Assembly (NCBI GenBank): GCA_017613855.1
Contig: JAGACY010000251.1
Location: 1 to 21,709 of the forward strand
Source of the DNA: Pseudomonadota bacterium
GTDB lineage: Bacteria; Myxococcota; Bradymonadia; UBA4248
Length of the DNA stretch: 21,709 nucleotides
Direction of reading: 5' to 3'
Numbering within the stretch: position 1 is the stretch's first letter; each line of letters begins with the position of its first letter. Made by a program: the position numbers and the translations under genes. The notes under the pieces are model-generated. The model saw nothing but the letters and a program-made list of their open reading frames with translations. It had not been told where the DNA came from and did not search any database. Shown in pieces: positions 1-6,824 of the stretch.

Positions 1-59
1 ACATAATTGAAAGATTAAAAGCCATGTCCAATATGGGAAGCGGGGAAATTGATTTATAA
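1..59 (+). CDS. 3' end of an unidentified gene (partial)
   Basis: An open frame enters from the left edge (first full codon at 3) and ends at TAA 57-59. The visible C-terminal residues are IIERLKAMSNMGSGEIDL. I do not recognise the family from 18 residues. The frame is supported only by being open and by its orientation toward rel. Its stop codon is the first three bases of the heptamer element at 57-262, exactly as seen at the end of rel. That parallel makes it more likely that this is a real gene end. Confidence 0.45.
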   Translation, partial: IIERLKAMSNMGSGEIDL

Positions 60-262
60 TTCGGAATTCGCAATGCGGAATGCGGAATTGGATAACAAAC
101 CTAAAGGGAAATCTAAAGATTAGAGAGAATTGCGTTCGTAATGCGTAATGCGTAATGCGTAATTGAGGTTGCCCCACAAACTTCACTCTGAAGCTAAAGC
201 GACTTTAATCCTTTAGAGAGAACCTGGAGAATACCTGAATAATTGCTAATTGCTAATTGTTA
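57..262. repeat. Composite heptamer-repeat element, copy A
   Basis: Three short arrays with a 7-bp period lie at 57-90 (CGGAATG and CGCAATG type units), 129-164 (CGTAATG units) and 238-260 (AATTGCT units). They are separated by spacers that carry TCTAAAG (112-118) and, further right, CTTTAGA (211-217), an inverted pair. CCTGAATAATT (234-244) precedes the right array and recurs in copy B. The element fills the gap between the upstream gene and rel, so it forms most of the rel 5' untranslated region. The units resemble the short tandemly repeated sequences known from cyanobacteria, but the composite layout looks like a small non-coding mobile element. No coding capacity is seen. Confidence 0.7.
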
Positions 263-274
263 TAAGGGATCGCG

Positions 275-2566
275 ATGAATACAGTTGAGCTCACACAGGA
301 ACAGATTGCGCGTCTCGAGACCGCCGGCATGGATGTCAATCAAATCCGGGAAGAACGCGTCGAAATTGAAAAAATGTACGACAGCCTGGTAGGGAGACTT
401 TTAAGCTATCATGGCGAAGCGGATAAAGTGCTGGTACGGCGAGCATTTGAATATGCCTACGACAAGCATTTGCTTCAACGCAGAAAATCGGGTGAGCCTT
501 ACATTATTCATCCCGTGGGAGTAGCGAAGCTCGTTACGCAGCTCAAACTGGATGAAGCCAGCATTTGTGCGGCATTGCTGCACGATGTCGTCGAAGACAC
601 CGAAACGACGCACCACGATATCGTCGTCGAATTTGGCGAGGAAATTGCGAATCTCGTCGATGCACTGACCAAACTCGATAAATATCAGTTCACATCGAAA
701 GAAGAGCGCCAGGCGGCGAATTTCTGCAAAATGCTGTTTGCCATGAACAGCGACCTGCGCTGCATCCTGATAAAACTCGCGGACCGCGTCCACAACATGC
801 GGACTCTGCAGCACATGCGCCCCGACAAACAGGCCTCGATTGCTCAGGAAACGCTCGATATCTATGTGCCTATCGCGAACCGGCTCGGTATCGAATGGAT
901 GAAGGCAGAACTCGAAGACATCTGCCTCAAATACCTGCATCCCGAGGAATACCAGGAACTGAACGAAAAAGTCTCGCGCTTGATGGAAGACAAGCACGAC
1001 TACATCGAGCGCGTCAAAGGCATTCTGAATGATGCGCTGGTCGCCGAAGGTCTCAAGGATTTCAAACTCAAAGGGCGCGTCAAGCACATTTACTCGATTT
1101 ACCGCAAACTCAAGCGCGGTGACGGCATTTTCGAGAATCTGCACGACGTGATTGCATTCCGCGTCATCGTCAATACCAAAGCCGAATGCTACCATGTTCT
1201 TGGCATCGTTCACAGCATGTGGACACTCGTCGAAAACCGCTTTAAAGACTACATTTCGCGCCCCAAACCCAATCAGTACAGCTCGCTACATACGTCCGTC
1301 ATCGGCCCGGATCACGAACAATTCGAAGTACAAATCCGTACCTACGAAATGGACCAGGTTGCCGAAGAAGGTATCGCCGCCCACTGGAAATACAAGGAAG
1401 GCAACATTACGCCGGCCAAGGATGCCCGCGACTTTGCCTGGCTGCGCCAGCTCGTCGAATTCCATGATGAGACGGGCACCGGGGATTCCAACTATTTCCT
1501 CAATTCCGTCAAGGTCGACCTCTTTAACGACGACGTTTTTGTCTTTACCCCAAATGGGGAAATCAAAGCCCTGCCTATGGGTTCCGGCCCCATCGATTTT
1601 GCTTATGCAGTCCACACCGAAGTGGGCGACCACTGCGCAGGTGCCGTCGTCAACGGAAATATTGTCTCGCTCAGGTACCAGCTCAAAACGGGAGATGTCA
1701 TCGACATCATCACCAAACCCAACCAAAAGCCAAAGAGCGATTGGCTGCAAATGGTTGCGACCAACCGGGCAAAAAGCAAGATCAATAAGTTTCTAAGCCA
1801 GGAAGAACGCAACACCCACAAACTGATTGGCAGTCAGGTTGCCGAAAAAGCACTTAAAAAGGTCAAGCTCAATCTGAACCAATTCGAGCGAATGGCCGAT
1901 CTACCCAAGATTCTCTCATCGATGAAGCTTCAGAACCTCGAAGCGCTCTATGTGGCATTGGGTGCAGAAAAGATCACACCGGAAGCATTTATCGAAAAGG
2001 TTCAGCCCTATACCTCGCAGGCAGAACCCGAACCGGAACCTTCTGAATCCTCCGTTCCGCCCTCAATGCTTCGCCAGGAACGCGTGATTGAGAAGATATC
2101 CAAACGTGCGCAAACCAATGTCTGCGTAGATGGTATCGATAATCTGGCTGTCCATTTTGCCAAGTGCTGCTCCCCGGTTCCGGGTGAACCGATTATCGGC
2201 TTTATTACCCGAGGACGTGGGTTGGCAATACACCACATGAATTGTCCGAGAATCAAGAATCTCGAGCCGGAACGCCACGTCGAATGCCACTGGGATCCCC
2301 GTATGGCCGACGGTTCTCATGCTACCCGTTCGGTCAATATCCAGGTCATTACGACCGACCGCATCGGCATGCTTCAGGACATCGTCAAAGTCATGAGCGA
2401 AATGAAGATCAATATTTCGCAAACGCACTGCAGAACCTTGGCGGATGCCATGCAGGGCGTGCTGACGTTCGAAGTTCAAATTGTCGATGTCAAACAGCTC
2501 AATACCCTGCTGAACAACATCAAGCGCACACCCGGCGTCATTTCGGCAGAGCGTGCATCTTCATAA
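275..2566 (+). CDS. rel: Bifunctional (p)ppGpp synthetase/hydrolase, RelA/SpoT family
   Basis: This 763-residue protein makes and degrades the stringent-response alarmone (p)ppGpp in the cytoplasm. The N-terminal hydrolase domain shows the HD signature (IIHP at 77-80, HDVVEDT at 103-109, HNMRTL at 173-178). The synthetase domain follows at about 240-370, with RFKD at 322-325 and YSSLHT at 335-340. RxKD is the motif of bifunctional Rel enzymes; monofunctional RelA has ExDD, so both activities are expected. A TGS domain (about 417-480), a Cys-containing zinc-finger-like segment (KCCSPVPGEPIIGF) and a C-terminal ACT domain (about 690-763) complete the long-Rel architecture. An acidic Glu/Pro linker near 588-598 separates the two halves. 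ATG 275 follows AAGGGAT, a moderate ribosome site located just after the repeat element. The TAA stop is the first codon-sized unit of the next repeat element. Confidence 0.96.
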   Translation: MNTVELTQEQIARLETAGMDVNQIREERVEIEKMYDSLVGRLLSYHGEADKVLVRRAFEYAYDKHLLQRRKSGEPYIIHPVGVAKLVTQLKLDEASICAALLHDVVEDTETTHHDIVVEFGEEIANLVDALTKLDKYQFTSKEERQAANFCKMLFAMNSDLRCILIKLADRVHNMRTLQHMRPDKQASIAQETLDIYVPIANRLGIEWMKAELEDICLKYLHPEEYQELNEKVSRLMEDKHDYIERVKGILNDALVAEGLKDFKLKGRVKHIYSIYRKLKRGDGIFENLHDVIAFRVIVNTKAECYHVLGIVHSMWTLVENRFKDYISRPKPNQYSSLHTSVIGPDHEQFEVQIRTYEMDQVAEEGIAAHWKYKEGNITPAKDARDFAWLRQLVEFHDETGTGDSNYFLNSVKVDLFNDDVFVFTPNGEIKALPMGSGPIDFAYAVHTEVGDHCAGAVVNGNIVSLRYQLKTGDVIDIITKPNQKPKSDWLQMVATNRAKSKINKFLSQEERNTHKLIGSQVAEKALKKVKLNLNQFERMADLPKILSSMKLQNLEALYVALGAEKITPEAFIEKVQPYTSQAEPEPEPSESSVPPSMLRQERVIEKISKRAQTNVCVDGIDNLAVHFAKCCSPVPGEPIIGFITRGRGLAIHHMNCPRIKNLEPERHVECHWDPRMADGSHATRSVNIQVITTDRIGMLQDIVKVMSEMKINISQTHCRTLADAMQGVLTFEVQIVDVKQLNTLLNNIKRTPGVISAERASS

Positions 2567-2862
2567 TTCGTAATTCGGAATGCGGAATGCGGAATTGTTT
2601 TTAATTCGCAATTCGCAATGCGCAATGCGCAATTGGGATGCAAAACTACAGGAAAAATCTGAAGTATAGGGAAAATTGCGCTCTTAATGCAGAATTCGGA
2701 ATGTGGAATGCGGAATTGTTTATAATTGCAATGCGCAATGCACAATGAGAATACAAAACCAAGGTGTAACTTTAAAGATATCGTCACAGGATTCTTTAGA
2801 TTATCTTTTGAAAATGCCTGAATAATTACGCATTACGCATTACGCATTACGCATTGCTAATT
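2564..2862. repeat. Composite heptamer-repeat element, copy B
   Basis: This is the largest copy and fills most of the rel-greA gap. Plus-oriented arrays lie at 2564-2597 and 2602-2634 (CGGAATG and CGCAATG units), 2690-2717 and 2723-2746. A minus-oriented array lies at 2821-2862 (TTACGCA units), whose reverse complement matches the central array of copy A. The spacer before it holds TTTAAAG (2771-2777), CTTTAGA (2794-2800) and CCTGAATAATT (2817-2827). Oppositely oriented arrays at the two ends behave like terminal inverted repeats and could fold into a long imperfect hairpin. It begins exactly at the rel stop codon. The two left arrays may reflect duplication or nesting of the element. Confidence 0.72.
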
Positions 2863-2865
2863 CTC

Positions 2866-2894
2866 TTGCAATCCGCTCAATTATTATTTACATT
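2866..2894 (+). promoter_or_regulatory. Candidate greA promoter
   Basis: TTGCAA (2866-2871) and TACATT (2889-2894) are separated by 17 bases, each matching four of six sigma-70 consensus positions. The pair lies between the right array of the repeat element and the greA leader. It is a weak match, supported mainly by spacing and position. Confidence 0.28.
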
Positions 2895-2936
2895 GAAAAA
2901 AGCAGCGATAAAGCTGCATTCCAATTATTTATGATT

Positions 2937-2972
2937 AGCCGCCGGAGCGCATGCCGTTTCGGCGGTTTTGCT
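2937..2972 (+). terminator. Terminator-like hairpin in the greA leader
   Basis: The stem CCGCCG/CGGCGG (2939-2944 with 2960-2965, extendable by an A-T and a G-T pair) is followed by a T-rich run TTTTGCTTTGTT. A second small stem GGCGC/GCGCC (2980-2984 with 2989-2993) lies between it and the greA ribosome site. A weaker 5-bp hairpin lies at 2902-2917. A terminator inside the greA leader would attenuate greA, as in the E. coli greA leader that yields the GraL RNAs. It could instead be the terminator of a short upstream transcript. Confidence 0.5.
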
Positions 2973-3011
2973 TTGTTCCGGCGCACCTGCGCCAATTGTC
3001 AGGAAGGAATC

Positions 3012-3512
3012 ATGTCCGTCGAACGTCATCCCATGACCCCGTACGGGTTTCAACAGCTCAAAGCCGAACTCAAAAGAATCCGTGAAATTGATAAGCCCGC
3101 CAATGTCAAAGCCATCGAGGAGGCCCGTGCTCACGGTGATTTGAGTGAGAATGCCGAATATACCTATGCCAAGGAACAGCAGGGCTTTATCTATGGTCGT
3201 GAAAAAGAAGTCGAGGCGCTGATTGCAACAGCGGATGTCATCGACCCCGAAACATTATCGGGCGATCGCGTCGTCTTTGGTGCCACAGTCCATCTTTTGG
3301 ACATCGATACCGATGAAGAAATCACCTACACCATCGTTGGCGAAAACGAATCGGACAGCAAGCATGGCCGCGTCTCAATCGTCAGCCCCATTGCCCGCGC
3401 CCTTATCGGAAAACGCATTGGTGATGAAGCCATCGTCAATGCTCCCAAAGGCAGACGCAATTTTGAAGTGCTCGACATCGAATTTTTGAGTGTCGATACC
3501 TGGAAGTTTTAA
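3012..3512 (+). CDS. greA: Transcription elongation factor GreA
   Basis: The 166-residue product matches GreA, which enters the RNA polymerase secondary channel and stimulates cleavage of backtracked RNA. The N-terminal coiled coil carries the tip motif GDLSENAEY (42-50), including the acidic D43 and E46 that help hold catalytic magnesium. The C-terminal half has the FKBP-like signature SPIARALIGKRIGDE (125-139). Length is close to the usual 158 or so. ATG 3012 is chosen because AGGAAGGAA (3001-3009) precedes it. The frame stays open to 2931, but the extra 27 residues are encoded by the leader hairpin and lack a ribosome site. The gene has a hairpin-rich leader and a strong terminator, so it is probably monocistronic. 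Both GreA and the product of rel, ppGpp, act on RNA polymerase. Confidence 0.95.
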   Translation: MSVERHPMTPYGFQQLKAELKRIREIDKPANVKAIEEARAHGDLSENAEYTYAKEQQGFIYGREKEVEALIATADVIDPETLSGDRVVFGATVHLLDIDTDEEITYTIVGENESDSKHGRVSIVSPIARALIGKRIGDEAIVNAPKGRRNFEVLDIEFLSVDTWKF

Positions 3513-3556
3513 TTTTTTTGCGCGGCCTTGTGCGCTGCGCGTACTACGGCCTGCGC

Positions 3557-3603
3557 AGTCCGGCTATCACCCCCTGTCGGGGATGATACGCCGGACTTTT
3601 TTT
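3557..3603 (+). terminator. Rho-independent terminator of greA
   Basis: AGTCCGGC (3557-3564) pairs with GCCGGACT (3590-3597), with an inner CCCC/GGGG stem, followed by a run of seven T. Between the greA stop and this hairpin the sequence is GC-rich with further inverted GCGC and GGCC blocks. This is a strong terminator. Confidence 0.88.
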
Positions 3604-3680
3604 ACTTATGCCATCCCTGGGTTCCTAATATCAAACCAGGCTGAATTGCCATTGAATACACGCATTTAATTGGATAGATA

Positions 3681-3760
3681 TTGATTAATACGAATATTTA
3701 TATAATAACATACAGTCAATATACTGGATTGAGTGAAGTCATCACCATCCAGTGAGGAGG
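3681..3760 (+). promoter_or_regulatory. Leader of lipoprotein copy 1: -10-like box, hairpin and ribosome site
   Basis: A perfect TATAAT lies at 3701-3706. The best -35 candidate, TTGATT at 3681-3686, is only 14 bases upstream, so the promoter is uncertain. Downstream, ACTGGAT (3723-3729) pairs with ATCCAGT (3747-3753), forming a 7-bp hairpin that ends directly at the ribosome site GAGGAGG (3754-3760). The hairpin could affect access to the ribosome site. Confidence 0.35.
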
Positions 3761-3764
3761 AAAT

Positions 3765-5588
3765 ATGAAAGTATCCCATGGAATCGTAATAGCATTTGCA
3801 TGTTGCGCTATCGCAGGTTGTTCGAATGATTCTAACGGGAATCATACCGCACTTCCAGCCGAATGTTCAGGAGACCACTGTCAGGGCAGTGAGACGCCCG
3901 AACCAGTAGACGGACCTCAATGCGACGAGAATGTCGACTATATGACGGATGCCGAGAATTGCGGTAAATGCGGTCATCCATGCGGCAACGGTACTTGCAA
4001 TAACGGCGTTTGTGTCTGCGATGAAGATTATTTCGACTGCGATGGGAACGACAGTTGCGAAACGTATCAGGAATGTCCATGCAGACCAGGAGATACCCAG
4101 GAATGCTACACAGGAGACGAAAATACAGCGGGTATCGGTGTCTGCAAAAAAGGGCATCATATCTGTGAAATCGGTGAATTTGGCGCCTATTGGGGATTTG
4201 ATTGTCTCGAAGAAGTCGTTCCTTCATTAGACAACTATAAATGCGATCCCGCCGAACCCGACAGGGATAACGATTGCAATGGCATTCCGGATTCCATGCA
4301 GGATGAAGATGGTGATGGCTATACAATCTGTAAAGACGGCAAGCTAAATGATTGCTGTGACAACACCAATATGTGCAATACTTCACGTCCGGAACTCGTC
4401 CACTCGGGAGTTACCATCGACTGCATCGGAAACCAAATCGACGATAACTGCAATGGCGTGGTTGACGATGGCAATATCAACTGCGATGGTTCTCTGGCCA
4501 CGCCTTGTGAAGGTCCCGATTGCCCGTCTGATTCCTGTCATTTTGATTATGGTAACTGCGATATCAATCTCATCTGGAACAATTTGAATAATGAAGACTC
4601 AGCTTTGCTGCTCGCCAAATCGATGGATATTTGTATGGGCAGTTCCAAAAATGAGGACAAAGGAAGCCTGCTTGAATATTCAGTTCATCGTTCATCCAAC
4701 AGTAAAAAACCAGGTCTGGTCGATCCCGCACAAATTCGATTGCTCGAGGGTATGAAAGATAAAGATGGTAAAACGCTCATTCCTCCCCGCATCGGCCATT
4801 CTTTTGCCATGCTGTCCAGCGGCAAGGCTCAGGATGTCTTTGGAAAAGTAGGAACAGGCGACGCCGGATTCAATACTTTTCAACCAGACAGTGTTCCCAA
4901 AGTCTATCTGCAAGCCCATAACAACAAGCTGGAATCCCATGCCAACTGTTCTGCCGGTACGACGACAGACATTTACGATTCAGTCGTGCTGCACCTCAAA
5001 TTACAGGCACCAAAGGATGCCAAGGGATTCAGTTTTGATTTTCGCTTCTTTTCCCGCGAATATCCCTACTTTCTGTGTTCAACCTACAACGACTTTTTCC
5101 TGACGCTGCTTACTGATGAGCAGGGAAATCCACTTGTCAATTCCGACGGCAACATTTCATTCGACAAAGAAAAGAATGCCGTTTCTGTCAACAATGCTTT
5201 CTTTACTGCATGCAGAGCACCGGCCTGCTACGACACCAAAGCCATGGGATTTACAAATGGATCTGAATGCCCGGGTAATTTTACAGGATGCACAGATGAC
5301 CTTTGCGGCAAATGCGACAGTTTTGATGAACTCTATGCCTATTACCCGACTCCCTTTATTGGTTCAGGCAAAAGCAACAGTCCCGGTAACCGGGGAGGCG
5401 GAACAGCCTGGCTTACCACAAAGGCTCCTATCGAAGGCGGTCAAATATTCAATCTCGATTTCTACATTTGGGATACTGGAGACAGTGCGTACGATTCTTC
5501 CGTTATATTAGACAACTTCCGGTGGCTTTGCAGTACAACCGTCGTCGATACAGGTTTTGCTCCTCCTATCGACAATCCCATCAATTAA
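3765..5588 (+). CDS. Cys-rich MopE-like / choice-of-anchor L lipoprotein, copy 1 of 6
   Basis: This 607-residue protein is a predicted surface or outer membrane lipoprotein. The signal peptide ends in the lipobox IAGC (Cys19, followed by Ser, which suggests outer membrane sorting). It has about 40 mature cysteines, most of them before residue 290. Order of parts: CSGDHC (34-39), a short linker, a Stig1-like Cys-rich module (53-150, with NCGKCGHPC), and a MopE-like metal-binding module (165-240, with DNDCNG, DEDGDGY and DDNCNG). A conserved middle region (255-360) and a choice-of-anchor L type domain (404-590, with FSFDFRFF, YNDFFLTLL, GGGTAWLTT and FYIWDTGD) complete it. This copy has almost no Pro/Asp linker and is the most divergent of the six. 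Its function is unknown; ion binding by the Asp-rich loops is inferred. It follows GAGGAGG and ends in its own strong terminator. Confidence 0.85.
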   Translation: MKVSHGIVIAFACCAIAGCSNDSNGNHTALPAECSGDHCQGSETPEPVDGPQCDENVDYMTDAENCGKCGHPCGNGTCNNGVCVCDEDYFDCDGNDSCETYQECPCRPGDTQECYTGDENTAGIGVCKKGHHICEIGEFGAYWGFDCLEEVVPSLDNYKCDPAEPDRDNDCNGIPDSMQDEDGDGYTICKDGKLNDCCDNTNMCNTSRPELVHSGVTIDCIGNQIDDNCNGVVDDGNINCDGSLATPCEGPDCPSDSCHFDYGNCDINLIWNNLNNEDSALLLAKSMDICMGSSKNEDKGSLLEYSVHRSSNSKKPGLVDPAQIRLLEGMKDKDGKTLIPPRIGHSFAMLSSGKAQDVFGKVGTGDAGFNTFQPDSVPKVYLQAHNNKLESHANCSAGTTTDIYDSVVLHLKLQAPKDAKGFSFDFRFFSREYPYFLCSTYNDFFLTLLTDEQGNPLVNSDGNISFDKEKNAVSVNNAFFTACRAPACYDTKAMGFTNGSECPGNFTGCTDDLCGKCDSFDELYAYYPTPFIGSGKSNSPGNRGGGTAWLTTKAPIEGGQIFNLDFYIWDTGDSAYDSSVILDNFRWLCSTTVVDTGFAPPIDNPIN

Positions 5589-5601
5589 GGGAAGTACAAG
5601 C

Positions 5602-5637
5602 TAATAAAGAAATGGGCGAAAGCCCATTTCTTTATTA
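5602..5637 (+). terminator. Terminator after lipoprotein copy 1
   Basis: A perfect 16-bp stem (5602-5617 with 5622-5637) closes on a GAAA tetraloop. The 3' arm ends in TTTCTTTATTA, so it can work as a rho-independent terminator. The A-rich 5' arm would make it active on the other strand too. Confidence 0.82.
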
Positions 5638-5740
5638 AAGATAAGCCAAAGGCTGAACGCACGATCGATTCATCATATAATTCACAGAATTGTGCATTCA
5701 TTTCAAATTGACCATTTTGTCGATTTCAGGATAAAGAATT

Positions 5741-5863
5741 ACGTCCGTTTTTGGACGGTTCAAGCCTCCCCTTCCATCACCAGGGGACTTGAGCCAGCAA
5801 AGAGATAAGTGTTCATGACATATCTGGATATGTTCACATCCACTCTAAAAGGAGCGCCCCATT
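5741..5863 (+). promoter_or_regulatory. Structured leader with three hairpins before the small membrane-protein pair
   Basis: Three stem-loops follow each other. CGTCC/GGACG lies at 5742-5757. A 10-bp stem made of TCAAG/CTTGA and TCCCC/GGGGA lies at 5760-5792, with a two-base bulge. ACATATC/GATATGT lies at 5818-5833 with a two-base loop. A GGAG ribosome site (5850-5853) and ATG 5864 follow. The compact run of hairpins resembles a cis-regulatory RNA, but I do not recognise a known riboswitch class. The last palindrome could instead be a repressor operator. Confidence 0.45.
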
Positions 5864-6247
5864 ATGGCATGTTTTATTGTTCCGGCAACCGAAGCCATTA
5901 TCACAACCATTGTACATAAAGTCATTGCCAAAAAAGAGAGCCAATCGGAAAAGACCGATACGACAACCATTCCCTGGTCGAGAAAGATCAGCTGGTTAAG
6001 CAATATGCTTTGGGGTGGTTCTTTCCTCCTGGCTTTCGAACATATCTGGCATGGTGAAGTTGTCCCATGGTATCCATTCCTGACAGCAATGAGTTCACCC
6101 GACAGTACTGCCGAAATGCTCCATGAAATGAGTACCGTTGGCGTTGCGATGGCCCTCCTCGTCACTGCAGTATGGGGAATCATGCTCGCAGTTGCCCACG
6201 CCATCGAAAAACGCCCTGCTATCGACCAGGAAACAAAGGAACCATAA
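5864..6247 (+). CDS. Small conserved-type membrane protein with FEHxWHGE motif
   Basis: This 127-residue protein is of unknown function. Residues 1-22 are hydrophobic to amphipathic, residues 46-60 and 92-113 look like membrane segments, and the tail is charged. Between the two later segments lies FEHIWHGEVVPW (58-69), with H60, H63 and E65, and then LHEM (86-89). Clustered His and Glu at a membrane boundary could bind a metal or heme, but this is inference. From memory, similar pairs of small proteins occur in other anaerobes; I could not check that. ATG 5864 has GGAG ten bases upstream. The next gene starts two bases after its stop, so the two are almost certainly cotranscribed and translationally coupled. 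Confidence 0.75.
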   Translation: MACFIVPATEAIITTIVHKVIAKKESQSEKTDTTTIPWSRKISWLSNMLWGGSFLLAFEHIWHGEVVPWYPFLTAMSSPDSTAEMLHEMSTVGVAMALLVTAVWGIMLAVAHAIEKRPAIDQETKEP

Positions 6248-6249
6248 TT

Positions 6250-6570
6250 ATGACACTTCTCATCTCAATTTTTGCTGCAGTTATTTTTACTTTTCTTTGG
6301 TACAAAAATGCGCCTGAAGATAAATACAAATTCAGCTTTTTATGCTGGATCTTCTGGGGAGCGTCACTCATGTGGCTCGTCGATGCCATCTTTGAATTTA
6401 TTGAGCAAAAAGAAGAATACTTTACGCCCGCAGCCACAGACATGGTGAATGATGCATTTCTTGGATTATCCGTAGTCGCCCTGGGAATGGTAGTCTGGAT
6501 TGTATATCTCATCATCAAAGATCCCAAACGGGTCGTCAAATCATCACTCATCAAAAAAGAAACGATTTAA
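6250..6570 (+). CDS. Small membrane protein, partner of the preceding gene
   Basis: This 106-residue protein has three predicted membrane segments (about 2-18, 28-51 and 69-89), the acidic stretch EQKEEYFTP before the last one and a basic tail. The function is not recognised. ATG 6250 lies two bases after the TAA of the upstream gene, so coupled translation is expected. A longer in-frame start at 6172 would overlap the neighbour by 76 bases and give a hydrophilic, non-conserved-looking extension, so it is not chosen. A terminator follows at once, which makes the pair a self-contained transcription unit lying between lipoprotein copies 1 and 2. The WGASLMWLVDAIFEF stretch parallels WGGSFLLAFEH in the neighbour, hinting that the two could be related subunits of one complex. 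Confidence 0.75.
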   Translation: MTLLISIFAAVIFTFLWYKNAPEDKYKFSFLCWIFWGASLMWLVDAIFEFIEQKEEYFTPAATDMVNDAFLGLSVVALGMVVWIVYLIIKDPKRVVKSSLIKKETI

Positions 6571-6581
6571 TCTCTTTATAA

Positions 6582-6608
6582 ACACGGTTTAATACCGTGT
6601 TTTTTTTT
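6582..6608 (+). terminator. Terminator of the small membrane-protein pair
   Basis: ACACGG (6582-6587) pairs with CCGTGT (6595-6600) around a seven-base loop and is followed by eight T (6601-6608). It is a typical rho-independent terminator twelve bases after the stop codon. Confidence 0.85.
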
Positions 6609-6746
6609 GGCATTCGCCTCATTTATGTCATTTTTTGCAGCGATTGACTGTATATACTGTGATAGTAACCCCATGCAATAAGGTGACATGCGGAAAAGAT
6701 ATCGCTCAGCATTCATTGAACGGGATGAATTACCATACTTAATGAC

Positions 6747-6776
6747 TTGATCTTGTTACTTCATTTATATATTCTT
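6747..6776 (+). promoter_or_regulatory. Candidate promoter of lipoprotein copy 2
   Basis: TTGATC (6747-6752) and TATTCT (6770-6775) are 17 bases apart. The -10 lies within TTTATATATTCTT (6764-6776), a 13-base string that recurs exactly at 11005-11017 before copy 4 at nearly the same distance from the start codon. The recurrence, rather than the match to consensus, is the main support. Confidence 0.4.
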
Positions 6777-6824
6777 TTTCTGGTTGTATAACCTTTCAGA
6801 ACGACACACAGAGGATGTGAAATT

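Noticed and set aside
401..1213. Long minus-strand open frame (270 codons) opposite rel, and similar ones at 1286-1750 and 2063-2479
   Set aside because: They lie antisense to an unmistakable rel gene, have no family resemblance and arise from its codon pattern.
2564..2862. CRISPR-like array
   Set aside because: The units are only 7 bp with no unique spacers of regular length, and no cas genes are present.
2931..3011. Longer greA with 27 extra N-terminal residues
   Set aside because: The extension is encoded by the leader hairpin, lacks a ribosome site and is not part of the GreA family; ATG 3012 has AGGAAGGAA before it.
3832..4386. Minus-strand open frames inside the lipoprotein genes (for example 3832-4386, 9263-9508, 11147-11464)
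   Set aside because: They recur at matching positions in the paralogues because the plus-strand Asp/Cys codons leave the opposite frame open; they show no protein features.
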